64,000 nucleotides of DNA, taken from the NCBI GenBank assembly GCA_003252535.1, contig QKDN01000031.1, positions 17,440-81,439 on the forward strand, in the 5' to 3' direction. The stretch comes from Campylobacterota bacterium. Its GTDB lineage: Bacteria; Campylobacterota; Campylobacteria; Campylobacterales; Sulfurovaceae. The position numbers were made by a program, and so were the translations under genes. Under the pieces are notes generated by a model. It searched no databases. It was not told the DNA's origin and saw only the letters and a list, made by a program, of their open reading frames with translations. Positions 44,141 to 53,188 of the stretch are shown one piece after another (the stretch's first letter is position 1; every line of letters starts with the position of its first letter).

Positions 44141-44542
44141 ATGAAGTATTATATACTTGCAGCTATAGTGATTGTTTTTGTTGTGATCCTATTTGACTTA
44201 CCAAGCAAAAGTCAGAAGTATGTAGAAGAAGCCAGCAAACAGTTCGATCCTGCTCGTTCAGAATTGCAACAAGGATTTAACAGCTATGTAAAAATGGCAT
44301 GGACAAAGGAAGGTGTTGAATTTGGCTATATCTATCTGACCAATGGTGACAAGGTCAAGTACTGGTTTCTCTCTCATCATCTCTCAGGCGATCTTGGGAG
44401 TACGCTGTTCGAGTTCTCTGATGGGGAACGTGTATATATGGATGGCGGTTTTTGTTGTGAAGTGCAGCTTCCTGAAAAACAGCTCAGGGACAGACAAGAG
44501 TTGGAGGAAGTCATTAAAGCGTATGATGATACGACACCATAG
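44141..44542 (+). CDS. Hypothetical protein with N-terminal membrane anchor
   Basis: This 133-residue protein begins with a single hydrophobic anchor (YYILAAIVIVFVVILFDL) and continues with a soluble domain containing VEFGYIYLTNGDKVKYWFLSHH, GERVYMDGGFCCEVQ. I recognise no family. It is 3 bases from the preceding secreted protein gene and probably co-expressed with it. Confidence 0.45.
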   Translation: MKYYILAAIVIVFVVILFDLPSKSQKYVEEASKQFDPARSELQQGFNSYVKMAWTKEGVEFGYIYLTNGDKVKYWFLSHHLSGDLGSTLFEFSDGERVYMDGGFCCEVQLPEKQLRDRQELEEVIKAYDDTTP

Positions 44543-44570
44543 TATCATGACTTAAAAGCAGGAGGGAGCA

Positions 44571-45125
44571 TTGAAGATACGATCCAAAAAGGAGCTCCAG
44601 GAGTATGTCAACAGAGGTAAGAGCGCCAAATATATGTTCTTCTGGGGGCACCGTAGCAAGGGTACGGATGTCACAAAAGCATCCCTGAGCCAGTGGTATG
44701 GCATGCACTTCAGTAACAATGGTATCAGCTACATGAGCGCAGAGCACTATATGATGGCTGAGAAGGCCAGGCTCTTCGGTGACAGGGATGCATATCAGAA
44801 GATCATCAACGCATCAAACCCCGGTGCGGCAAAAGCATTCGGTCGTGAGGTGAGGGGCTTTGACGAAGAGATATGGGCACGAGAGAGATTTGGTATCGTT
44901 GTGGCTGATAATCTGCTGAAATTCAGCCAAAACAAGGAGCTTGCAGAGTTCCTTATCGGCACGGGTCAGAGAGTACTGGTCGAGGCGAGCCCGGTGGATA
45001 GGATATGGGGCATAGGTCTGGCAGCAGATGACCACCGGGTAGAAAATCCGAATCTGTGGCGGGGAGAGAACCTGCTGGGATTTGCATTGATGGAAGTCAG
45101 GGATATGTTGGAAAAATCGGAATAA
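44571..45125 (+). CDS. NADAR-family protein (YbiA-like)
   Basis: This 184-residue protein starts at TTG 44571 after GGAGGGAG. Family features include FFWGHRS, the LSQWYGMHFSNNGISYMSAEHYMMAEKA block with its conserved SxEH/YMM, and VDRIWGIGLAADD and ENLLGFALMEVRD near the end. YbiA-type members hydrolyse the N-glycosidic bond in early riboflavin-pathway intermediates, and other NADAR proteins act on ADP-ribosylated nucleic acids. Which applies here is unknown. Confidence 0.85.
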   Translation: MKIRSKKELQEYVNRGKSAKYMFFWGHRSKGTDVTKASLSQWYGMHFSNNGISYMSAEHYMMAEKARLFGDRDAYQKIINASNPGAAKAFGREVRGFDEEIWARERFGIVVADNLLKFSQNKELAEFLIGTGQRVLVEASPVDRIWGIGLAADDHRVENPNLWRGENLLGFALMEVRDMLEKSE

Positions 45126-45188
45126 ACGGAGAGAAAAACTTCCGTTCCTCTCTCCAAAGCGGAAGAGGAGGGAAGTGTAAAGAAGAGA

Positions 45189-46061
45189 TTACTTCGAAAG
45201 TACTTCTTTGATCGCTTTGCCGATCTCTGCCGGAGAGACGACGACTTTTACACCTGCTGCTTCGAGGGCTGCCATCTTCTCGGCAGCCGTACCGGCCGAT
45301 CCGGAGATGATCGCACCTGCGTGACCCATTCTCTTGCCTGCCGGAGCAGTCTGGCCTGCGATGAACGCTACGACCGGCTTGGTGATGTGCTCTTTGATAT
45401 AGGCTGCCGCCTGGATCTCGAGATCGCCGCCGATCTCACCGATCATGACGATCGCTTCTGTCTCAGGGTCAGCTTCGAACAGTGGAAGAAGCTGCTTGTA
45501 GCTAAGACCGATGATCGGGTCACCGCCGATACCTACAGCTGTAGTGATACCGAAACCTTCTCTTACTACCTGATTCGCACCTTCGTATGTAAGCGTACCT
45601 GACTTGGAGATAAGGCCTACGTTACCTTTTTTGAAGATCATGCCGGGCATGATACCGATCTTGCACTCTTCAGCTGTGATGATACCGGGGCAGTTTGGCC
45701 CGATGGTTTTCATACCATGCTTCGTAGCGTAGGCTTTTGCCGCCTGCATATCGCGCACAGGCGCACCCTCGGTGATGATGACCGCGAGCTCGATACCGGC
45801 ATCAGCAGCTTCCATGACCGCATCGGCTACGAACGCGGGTGGAACGAATACCATAGAGACAGTAGCGCCTGTAGTAGCTACTGCTTCTTTGACCGTGTTG
45901 AACACAGGCTTGCCGAGGTGCTCCTGACCCCCTTTGTTCGGTGTGACACCGCCGACGATATTTGTGCCGTATGCGATACACTGCTCAGCGTGGAATGTCC
46001 CCTCGCTACCTGTAAAACCCTGTACGATTACTTTTGTGTCTTTGTTTACCAGAATACTCAT
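45189..46061 (-). CDS. sucD: Succinyl-CoA ligase, alpha subunit
   Basis: This 290-residue subunit binds CoA and carries the phospho-histidine. N-terminal [19 protein letters not shown], the CoA-binding [18 protein letters not shown] and the active-site [10 protein letters not shown] (His) are intact. AAAGGAG precedes the start. With SucC it links succinate, CoA and ATP to succinyl-CoA, needed in both TCA directions. In most bacteria sucC and sucD are adjacent, but here ~420 bases holding another gene lie between them. Confidence 0.95.
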   Translation of the reverse strand: MSILVNKDTKVIVQGFTGSEGTFHAEQCIAYGTNIVGGVTPNKGGQEHLGKPVFNTVKEAVATTGATVSMVFVPPAFVADAVMEAADAGIELAVIITEGAPVRDMQAAKAYATKHGMKTIGPNCPGIITAEECKIGIMPGMIFKKGNVGLISKSGTLTYEGANQVVREGFGITTAVGIGGDPIIGLSYKQLLPLFEADPETEAIVMIGEIGGDLEIQAAAYIKEHITKPVVAFIAGQTAPAGKRMGHAGAIISGSAGTAAEKMAALEAAGVKVVVSPAEIGKAIKEVLSK

Positions 46062-46100
46062 TTTATTTTCTCCTTTCAGTCGAAAAATAGCATAGAGCTG

Positions 46101-46481
46101 AGAGCTTTGGGCTCAGAGCTTGTTGATAAGAGTATGTAACATACTCTGAATCTCAACTATTTTTTCTTTTAAATCTTTATCGCTATTGATATAACCCAAT
46201 CTTCTAGCCAGTTCCAATTGAGTCCTGAGCTCAAAAAGCGAACCTCTTGCAATATACAAAAACTGTTTGAACTCTTTATCAGAGTTCCGCCCCTTCCCTT
46301 CAGCTATATTGCTGGGGATAGAAACAGCCGAGCGATTGATTTGTGATACAAGATCATAGATTTCACTCTTTGGAAAAGTTTGAGTCAGTCGATAGACCGA
46401 CTCTACCAGTTCCATAGAACTTTGCCAAACCTTTAATTGTGTGAACACGAGATCAGCTCTAAGCTCTGTGCCTTATGCTCT
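46101..46481. mobile_element. Candidate ~380-bp inserted unit with imperfect inverted ends carrying a four-helix-bundle gene
   Basis: The ends 46101-46121 and 46461-46481 are inverted repeats of each other at 17 of 21 positions, sharing CAGAGCTT and AGAGC blocks. One end falls on the stop codon of sucC and the other contains the stop codon of the inner gene. The unit separates sucC from sucD. No transposase is encoded. Confidence 0.5.
46113..46448 (-). CDS. Four-helix-bundle protein (23S rRNA intervening-sequence / S23 family)
   Basis: This 111-residue protein starts at GTG 46448. Family features are plain: FTQLKVWQSSMELVESVYRL, FPKSEIYDLVSQINRSAVSIPSNIAEG, and ARGSLFELRTQLELARRLGYI. These helical-bundle proteins were first seen inside 23S rRNA intervening sequences and are also scattered as solo genes; their job is unclear, though relatives help reverse transcriptases of diversity-generating elements. 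Neither an rRNA nor a reverse transcriptase is present here. The gene splits the sucC-sucD operon on the same strand. Confidence 0.88.
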   Translation of the reverse strand: MFTQLKVWQSSMELVESVYRLTQTFPKSEIYDLVSQINRSAVSIPSNIAEGKGRNSDKEFKQFLYIARGSLFELRTQLELARRLGYINSDKDLKEKIVEIQSMLHTLINKL

Positions 46482-47653
46482 TAGCTCTGCTTTGCAGCTG
46501 CTACTGCTTTTGCCGCACCGTCTGCGAGGTCGGTCGCTGCGATTACGTTTGCGATATTTGCATTTTTGAGGATCTCTGCCGCTTCTGCTGCATTGGTTCC
46601 GTCAAGTCTGACGATGACAGGTACGTGTACGTCGACAAGTTTCGTCGCTTCGAGGATACCGTTCGCGATACGGTCACATCTTACGATACCGCCGAAGATG
46701 TTGACGAAGATCGCTTTGACGTTCGGGTTCTTGAGGATGATCTCGAAACCTTTTGCAACTGTTTCTGCGTTCGCCTTACCGCCGACATCGAGGAAGTTCG
46801 CCGGGGTACCACCCATGTAGTTGATCGTATCCATAGTACCCATTGCGAGACCCGCACCGTTGACCATACATCCGATCTCACCGTCGAGCGCTACATAGCT
46901 GAGGCCGTATTTGCTCGCTTCTCTCTCATCCGGGTCTTCCTCGGAGATGTCTCTCATATCTTCGATGTCCGGGTGTCTGCCCAGAGCTGAGTCATCGAAG
47001 CCCATTTTACCGTCGAGTGCGAGGAAGTCGCCTGAACCTGTCTTGATGAGCGGGTTGATCTCGATGAGCTCCGCATCGTTCTCCATATAGAGCTTGTAGA
47101 GTTTGGAAGCAAAGCTGATGAACTTCTTCTGCTCGGCAGGATCGGTGATCCCCAGACCGAATACAAGCTCTCTTCCGTGGAAGCCCTGGAATCCTACAGC
47201 AGGGTCTACGGCAACTTTGATGATCTTTTCAGGAGTGTTGTGCGCGACGGTCTCGATATCCATACCGCCTTCGGTAGAGGCCATGATCACAGGCATCTCT
47301 TTGGCTCTGTCGAGCACTACGCCAAGGTAAAGTTCGTCCTGAATATCCGCACCCTCTTCGATGTAGACTTTGTGAACCTCTTTCCCTTCAGGTCCTGTCT
47401 GGTGTGTGACAAGCTGCATATGGAGGATCTCGCCTGCAAGCTGCTCTACTTCAGTAACGCTTTTCGCAAGCTTGACACCGCCGCCAAGACCTCTACCGCC
47501 GGCATGGATCTGTGCTTTGACAACCCAGATTTTTCCACCGAGCTCATGTGCAGCAGCGACTGCCTGAGCAGGTGTATTTGCAACGATACCTCTTGGTGTC
47601 GGTACACCATATTTAGCAAAAATTTGTTTTGCCTGATACTCATGAATATTCAC
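46481..47653 (-). CDS. sucC: Succinyl-CoA ligase, beta subunit
   Basis: This 390-residue ADP-forming beta subunit starts at GTG 47653, with AAAGGAG 6 bases upstream. It has the ATP-grasp start NIHEYQAKQIFAKYGVPTPRG, the VVKAQIHAGGRGLGGGVK nucleotide loop and the C-terminal FVNIFGGIVRCD(R)IA block. A minus-strand TATAAT (47689-47684) upstream is a likely -10 element. It is transcribed toward the inserted four-helix-bundle gene and then sucD. Confidence 0.95.
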   Translation of the reverse strand: MNIHEYQAKQIFAKYGVPTPRGIVANTPAQAVAAAHELGGKIWVVKAQIHAGGRGLGGGVKLAKSVTEVEQLAGEILHMQLVTHQTGPEGKEVHKVYIEEGADIQDELYLGVVLDRAKEMPVIMASTEGGMDIETVAHNTPEKIIKVAVDPAVGFQGFHGRELVFGLGITDPAEQKKFISFASKLYKLYMENDAELIEINPLIKTGSGDFLALDGKMGFDDSALGRHPDIEDMRDISEEDPDEREASKYGLSYVALDGEIGCMVNGAGLAMGTMDTINYMGGTPANFLDVGGKANAETVAKGFEIILKNPNVKAIFVNIFGGIVRCDRIANGILEATKLVDVHVPVIVRLDGTNAAEAAEILKNANIANVIAATDLADGAAKAVAAAKQS

Positions 47654-47864
47654 GAAGACTCCTTTGTTACAATAAGTTGTGACATTATAAGGTGTTTAAA
47701 AACAATTTCTTATAAAAACTATTATCAAAAACAGAAAATTTTCAAAAGTGGTCATATTTTACACAATTTAGAGGGGAAAATCGCTCCTGGTCTTGATCCT
47801 GTTGTCAAAAATATTCCCATATTACCCCCTCTGCTCCCCGGAATTGGTTACGCTTTGTGACAGG

Positions 47865-49262
47865 TTACTCATCGGTAACCTGTAGGGGTGTCTTCCGGGA
47901 GGTGCCGGAGGGTGTTACGAACTGGTCATTGAGCTTCTGGATCGATTCGCGGCCAAGTTCCATCAGTTCACTCAGTCTCTTCCTGGTCGTACCGTGCCAG
48001 TTTCTCCCGCCAAAGCCCAGGATCGAGCGCCACCATCTGGTGTTGTACATGATGGCATTGGCTATCTCTTTGTCTTTCTCTTTCCACTCGTTCGCGAGCC
48101 TTCTGGCGAAGAAGCCGCGCGCCTTGATATGGGCTGTCAGCAGCAGGGCGCCGAAAAGTCCGCTCGCCACTACGAACCCTACCTGCGCCCCGAAGAAGTT
48201 GAAGTAGACCTTGAGTGCCGAGAGGAGCGCGACCAGCAGTACCGAAGCGATGCCGTCGCTCCAGAGTACCTTGTGGCTCCACTCCTGGAGTACCGTCTGG
48301 AGCTGCGGTATCTTCTCGTCGCGTATCTTGCCGGCGAAATCCTCTATCGACTTGATGATACGGTAGGCTCTTTCTATACTCACCTTCTCCATACGCTCGT
48401 ATATCTCTTCGATATCGGCATCTTTTTTCCCCTTGAGACGCTTGAGCTTCGCCTCGTCGTGGATCGCTACGGCGGAGGCCTCATTATAGATACTGTAGAA
48501 GTTGCCGGAGATGAGCCCTTCGCTGGAGAGGGCTCTCTGCCAGGAGCCGATGACATCTTCGAGGTTGTCCTCGGCGGCAGTGGTGTCGATCTGGTTGAGG
48601 ATATAGAGTACTTTGTTGGCATCGCGGTGCCCCACGGTGGTGGCGACGAGGTGCTTGAGGGTATCCCTCATGGCCCCGGGCTCCGGATGTCTGGCATCGA
48701 AGAAGACGAGAACGAGGTCGGACATCTCGACGATATGGCTGGTGATCTTGAGGATCGCATCCCGCTGGCTGTCGGCATCGAAGCCGGGAGAGTCGATCAG
48801 TATCTTCCCTTTGATCCTCTCTGAGCTGAGGGTCTTGAGCTGGAGATAGTTGTTGACGCGGTTCCCTTCCCCTGCATCGACCTTGTTGACCTCCTGAGAG
48901 ATATTGTAAAAGGGGAATCTCGGGTCTGCATCGAGGGCGAGCCCCGGGAGGGTGGTGACATTCTCGCTGTTGCCGTAGCAGACGACGGTGAACTTGTCGT
49001 CGACAGCCTGGTTGCCGCTCTGCTGGACTTTCTTGCCGATGTATTCGTTGATGAAGGTCGATTTGCCCGCCGAGAAGGTCCCGAGTACCGATATCATCGG
49101 CCACCACGAGATATAGCTGGTATAGGTCTCGTCCGGGCCGATCAGCCCCACGCGGCGGCTGAGCTTGTCAAGCATTTCGTACTTGTCTATCACCTCTACC
49201 AGTACAGGGTTCTCGGCAGAGAGATACTCTTTGAGCTTTTTGTATCGTTCTTCGGGCATCAT
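47865..49262 (-). CDS. Bacterial dynamin-like GTPase
   Basis: This 465-residue GTPase has P-loop GTFSAGKSTFINEYIG, switch region around VTTLPG, DSPGFDADSQRD (G3, DxxG) and NQID (G4). The C-terminal third has two close hydrophobic segments (ASVLLVALLSALKVYF and GFVVASGLFGALLLTA) that would insert into or anchor to the membrane. Dynamin-like proteins reshape or fuse membranes and help against envelope stress or phage lysis. No second, partner DLP gene lies next to it, so a homo-oligomer is likely. Confidence 0.82.
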   Translation of the reverse strand: MMPEERYKKLKEYLSAENPVLVEVIDKYEMLDKLSRRVGLIGPDETYTSYISWWPMISVLGTFSAGKSTFINEYIGKKVQQSGNQAVDDKFTVVCYGNSENVTTLPGLALDADPRFPFYNISQEVNKVDAGEGNRVNNYLQLKTLSSERIKGKILIDSPGFDADSQRDAILKITSHIVEMSDLVLVFFDARHPEPGAMRDTLKHLVATTVGHRDANKVLYILNQIDTTAAEDNLEDVIGSWQRALSSEGLISGNFYSIYNEASAVAIHDEAKLKRLKGKKDADIEEIYERMEKVSIERAYRIIKSIEDFAGKIRDEKIPQLQTVLQEWSHKVLWSDGIASVLLVALLSALKVYFNFFGAQVGFVVASGLFGALLLTAHIKARGFFARRLANEWKEKDKEIANAIMYNTRWWRSILGFGGRNWHGTTRKRLSELMELGRESIQKLNDQFVTPSGTSRKTPLQVTDE

Positions 49263-49315
49263 ATGGCTGTCCTCGTCAAAAATTTGGTTTAATTATACAT
49301 GGATTGGATTTGAAT

Positions 49316-50266
49316 CTACTTGACTCTTGTCACATCGTACCCACTCTTCCTGAGATGCTCTATGATGCTCCTCTCTCCCAGGAAGTGGAGGACACCGAAG
49401 GCGAAAAGAAACACCTTCTTCGGATTTGCCTCACTGAGTGTTTCGATCCTTCGCACCATGCGGCTGTTTCTGTCGTAGAGCATGAACTGCATCGCTTTTT
49501 CATTGAGCGCTTTGTACTTCGTGTCGTTTTCGAGAGTCGACATCATGAAGTCGTAGAGCTTCTCCCCGTCACCTTCGAGATAGAGCTCGATGAGCTCACT
49601 GTTGGAGTCGCGGTGTTCACGGAGATACTTCAGCGAGGACTCGAAAAGCATGATCTGCTCATCGAGGGTGAGCGGGTCGAACATCGATGTCTGCTCCTCC
49701 ACAGTCTCTATCCCGCCTACCTTTTTGCCGAGATTTTTGGCATGATCGTAGATGAGTGTATCGATGTCTTCGAGCTCGCCGCTTTTGTCTACACTGCCGA
49801 TGAACGAGAGCATCATCCCTGCTGCCCAGACCTTCATCGTGTCATAGAGGGGGAACATATCGGCTCCTGACACCTCCCTGACATACTCCCGCGCGTCATT
49901 GTAGAGCTGTATAGGGATGATCTCGCTGAGCCTCTTGCCGTCCATGCGTGACATCAGGCGGAGCGACTGCAGCTGTGTGCTCAGGGTCATGGGGAGCTCG
50001 GTCCGTACTTCATCGCTCTGTGCAATGGCATCGGTGAGTAGTCTGGGGAGTTTCTGGGTCTTGCCGTCATCGAGATGGATGGTACCGAAGAGGTAGAAAG
50101 CCTGTTCCCCTCTGGTCACACGCCACAAGAAAGGCTTGTTTATCTGCGAAGTTTCGCCATCGAGCCTGGCGAGTGCGCTCCCGGTGTTGATCTCTTCCCT
50201 GTGGACGAGGGCCTGGGTGGAGGTCACGATCAGTGTCAGAAGAAGGAGTAGTTTTTTCAGATGCAT
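49316..50266 (-). CDS. TraB/GumN-family secreted protein
   Basis: This 316-residue protein has a signal peptide (LLLLLTLIVTSTQA) and the TraB/TIKI/GumN start pattern FLWRVTRGEQAFYLFGTIHLDDG, with the GTIH motif that in TIKI enzymes binds metal for peptide cleavage. A second family block, EQTSMFDPLTLDEQI, and the FAFGVLHFLGERSIIEHLRKSGY C-terminus are also clear. It is probably a periplasmic or surface metallo-protease-like protein. It is transcribed just upstream of the dynamin-like gene, so a joint role is possible. Confidence 0.83.
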   Translation of the reverse strand: MHLKKLLLLLTLIVTSTQALVHREEINTGSALARLDGETSQINKPFLWRVTRGEQAFYLFGTIHLDDGKTQKLPRLLTDAIAQSDEVRTELPMTLSTQLQSLRLMSRMDGKRLSEIIPIQLYNDAREYVREVSGADMFPLYDTMKVWAAGMMLSFIGSVDKSGELEDIDTLIYDHAKNLGKKVGGIETVEEQTSMFDPLTLDEQIMLFESSLKYLREHRDSNSELIELYLEGDGEKLYDFMMSTLENDTKYKALNEKAMQFMLYDRNSRMVRRIETLSEANPKKVFLFAFGVLHFLGERSIIEHLRKSGYDVTRVK

Positions 50267-50329
50267 ACCGTTCCTTTGGATAGGGTTGTCAAAAAGATAT
50301 GATATACTTACTTAAAAAGTAATGAATCA

Positions 50330-53149
50330 ATGGCGAAGAAAAAAAGAAAATATCTCATCAGGCTCAATAACAAAATAAGAAAGATTTTTGATGGGAATAC
50401 CTTCGAAGAGGGGATAGGTACGCTGAGCGACGACAGGCTTATGGAGCTCTCGATGCTCCTCGAGCTCGATCTCGCCCATATCACCCGCGAGGATATGATC
50501 CGCACGCTCCGCAGGTCGTGGAGCGAAGGGGGTCACAGGGAGCGCGAGGATATCGTCAGGTACCTGCGCCAGAGCATCTCCCCGCAGGCTCCGAGGAGAT
50601 CGATAGCCCCGGATATCCCAGCCGACAGGGTGGAGCTGATCCTCTCTATGCTAGACGAGATCGAGCACACCGGAGAAGAGGAGGAGCTCATCCTCGAAGC
50701 CTTCGCGGAGACCAGGAGGACCAGGATCACCCCCGATGCCATCCGGCAGAAGCTGGGCTACCTCCGTCTGCGGCAGCGCCAGGACTACCTCGAGGAGAAG
50801 CTCGATGTCACGTTCACCACCCTCGGCGAGATGGAGTTCTACCACAAGTACACCTTCGCTCTCCCCGATTTTGATATCAATAAATATTTACTCACAAAGA
50901 GCGAACCGCTCGATATCGACGGTCTCTTCGAGAGAGGCGGCGAAGATATGCTTGCACTGCTGCTGGCCCAGAAAGAGAAGGCAATCGCCGGAAAGAGCGG
51001 CGATATCGAAAGGTTCCTCTCGGATCTGGGTGGGGATCACAAATGGCTCGATATGGAGCAGGCGAGTGCGGCGATCAAGGCTATGCCGCCCGAAACCGAC
51101 ATCTACCATATCCCGATACCATTCTCCGTGATCGAAAAAATATTAATGAATATCAATCCAAAGATAGACCTTTTCGAGAGCGGCGAACACTTCATCATCC
51201 AGCGCGAGAGGAGCTACGATCTCTGGGGTGAAGAGCTGCGGTATTTCGCTACGCTCTCCTATAGCAGAGCCTTCCTCTACAAGGCGCTGTGGAGCAACGA
51301 AGAGCTCCCCGTGGTCGAAGACCTCCACCAGCTGAAAGAGGAAACAGAGTCGCACTTCCTCCTCTCGGTCGAAGCGCTCTACGACCAGCTCGCGTTCGAG
51401 ACGGCAGGTCTCGACTACAGTGAAGAGCAGCTCAAAGATATCATCGTCCGTTTCGTCGCACCACAGATACAGAGCAGTATGAACCTCAAGATCAAGGACA
51501 AGACCAAGCGGCGCATCCTCTATCATTTCAATGAAGAGATCAAACCGCTCAAGGAGAAGAAGCTCCGCGAGGAGCTGCTGGCCAAGACGATCCGTGATTT
51601 CAAGAACCTCTTCCCGCTGGCGAGGTCGCTGAAGCGGAAGATCACCTTCCATGTCGGCCCCACCAACAGCGGCAAGACCTACGCGGCGATGGAGAAGCTC
51701 CGTGCAGCCTCCACGGGATACTACCTCGCCCCGCTGCGGCTCCTCGCCCTCGAGGGGTATGAGTCTCTCAGCCAGACCCTTCATGCCTCTCTGATCACGG
51801 GAGAGGAGGAGATCATAGACGAGGAGTCGACCCATATCTCCTCGACGATAGAGATGATGAATCTCAGTGTCGATGTGGATGTGTGTGTCATCGACGAGAT
51901 ACAGATGATAGACGACCGCGACCGCGGCTGGGCATGGGCCAACGCCCTCATCGGAGCCCCGGCCAAAGAGGTGATCCTCACGGGCTCATCCGATGCATTG
52001 AGTGCGGTCAGGGAGCTCTGTGAGTACCTCGGCGAGGAGCTGGAGGTGGTAGCGTTCGAGCGCAAGAATCCCCTAGAAGTGATGAGCCACCCCACCTCCA
52101 TCAACGATATCGGCAAGCAGACCGCTATCGTAGCCTTCTCCCGTAAGGAAGTGCTATCGCTCAAGCTGCAGCTCGCCTCACGCTACAATGTCTCGGTAGT
52201 CTACGGCAACCTATCTCCCGAAGTACGCCGTGAAGAGGCACGGAGATTCCGCCACAGGGAGAGCGATATCCTTGTCGCCACCGACGCCATTGCGATGGGG
52301 CTCAACCTCCCGATCAGAACGATCCTCTTCGCCAAGGACAACAAGTTCGACGGTCTCCGCCGCCGCGAGCTGGCCACGTCAGAGATACTCCAGATAGCGG
52401 GACGGGCGGGGAGATACGGCATCGAGGAGCAGGGGTTCGTCGGGGCTCTCGACAGCGGCACGCTCAAGACCATCACCGGGCAGTTCCACAAGCCGCTCAG
52501 AGATATCAGGCTCCCGGTCTCGGTGATGGCGAGCCTCGAGCACGTCATGCTCATCGGAGAGATACTCGAGACCGACGACCTGCTCCATATCCTGACGTTC
52601 TTCGCTGAGAATATGGAGTTCGACGGCCCATTCCAGGCGGCCAATATCGACTCGATGATGGAGATCGCTTCCATAGTAGGGGAGTACCAGCTCGATCTCA
52701 AGACCCGCTACTATCTCAGCTGTGCCCCCGCGAGCATCTCCTCGCCGTATATCGAGTCGGTATTCCACCGCTATATCAGGCAGCTCGAGAACGATGCCGG
52801 TGTACAGTACATCCCGCCGCGCGATCTCCCGGCATTCGCCCAGACCAACGATATGCTCCTCAACGCCGAGGACCGGGTGCGCGAGATATCCCTCTACCTC
52901 TGGCTCTCGTTCAAGTTCCCCGACCACTTTCAGGACACGGAGCTGGCGATAGAGTCGCGTGTGCGCCTCAACAGGTATATCGAGAACTCCCTCAAAAAAG
53001 GGCACTTCACCAAGAAATGCAGCCGCTGCGGCAAACTCCTCGACTTCAGCTACCGCTTCTCGATCTGTGACGAGTGCCATACCAAAGGCAAAAGGGGCGA
53101 GAGCAGCTACCGGGGCCGCAACAGTAGGGGAAGAGGGGAGAGGAAGTGA
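50330..53149 (+). CDS. SUV3-like superfamily 2 RNA helicase with C-terminal zinc ribbon
   Basis: This 939-residue protein has an extended N-terminal half without recognised motifs, then a helicase core: FHVGPTNSGKTYAAMEKL (Walker A, ~443), VIDEIQMIDD (DEIQ box, ~523), TGSSDA (motif III), LVATDAIAMGLNLPI, and QIAGRAGRYG (motif VI). This set is that of SUV3, the mitochondrial degradosome helicase. A zinc ribbon CSRCG..CDECH (~897-912) and an RG-rich tail (RGRNSRGRGERK) end the protein. It probably unwinds structured RNA for a 3'-5' exonuclease. The ATG lacks a clear ribosome site. Confidence 0.85.
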   Translation: MAKKKRKYLIRLNNKIRKIFDGNTFEEGIGTLSDDRLMELSMLLELDLAHITREDMIRTLRRSWSEGGHREREDIVRYLRQSISPQAPRRSIAPDIPADRVELILSMLDEIEHTGEEEELILEAFAETRRTRITPDAIRQKLGYLRLRQRQDYLEEKLDVTFTTLGEMEFYHKYTFALPDFDINKYLLTKSEPLDIDGLFERGGEDMLALLLAQKEKAIAGKSGDIERFLSDLGGDHKWLDMEQASAAIKAMPPETDIYHIPIPFSVIEKILMNINPKIDLFESGEHFIIQRERSYDLWGEELRYFATLSYSRAFLYKALWSNEELPVVEDLHQLKEETESHFLLSVEALYDQLAFETAGLDYSEEQLKDIIVRFVAPQIQSSMNLKIKDKTKRRILYHFNEEIKPLKEKKLREELLAKTIRDFKNLFPLARSLKRKITFHVGPTNSGKTYAAMEKLRAASTGYYLAPLRLLALEGYESLSQTLHASLITGEEEIIDEESTHISSTIEMMNLSVDVDVCVIDEIQMIDDRDRGWAWANALIGAPAKEVILTGSSDALSAVRELCEYLGEELEVVAFERKNPLEVMSHPTSINDIGKQTAIVAFSRKEVLSLKLQLASRYNVSVVYGNLSPEVRREEARRFRHRESDILVATDAIAMGLNLPIRTILFAKDNKFDGLRRRELATSEILQIAGRAGRYGIEEQGFVGALDSGTLKTITGQFHKPLRDIRLPVSVMASLEHVMLIGEILETDDLLHILTFFAENMEFDGPFQAANIDSMMEIASIVGEYQLDLKTRYYLSCAPASISSPYIESVFHRYIRQLENDAGVQYIPPRDLPAFAQTNDMLLNAEDRVREISLYLWLSFKFPDHFQDTELAIESRVRLNRYIENSLKKGHFTKKCSRCGKLLDFSYRFSICDECHTKGKRGESSYRGRNSRGRGERK

Positions 53150-53188
53150 TAAAACTATGCTATAATCAGCAAAATCAAAGGAGCGGTC

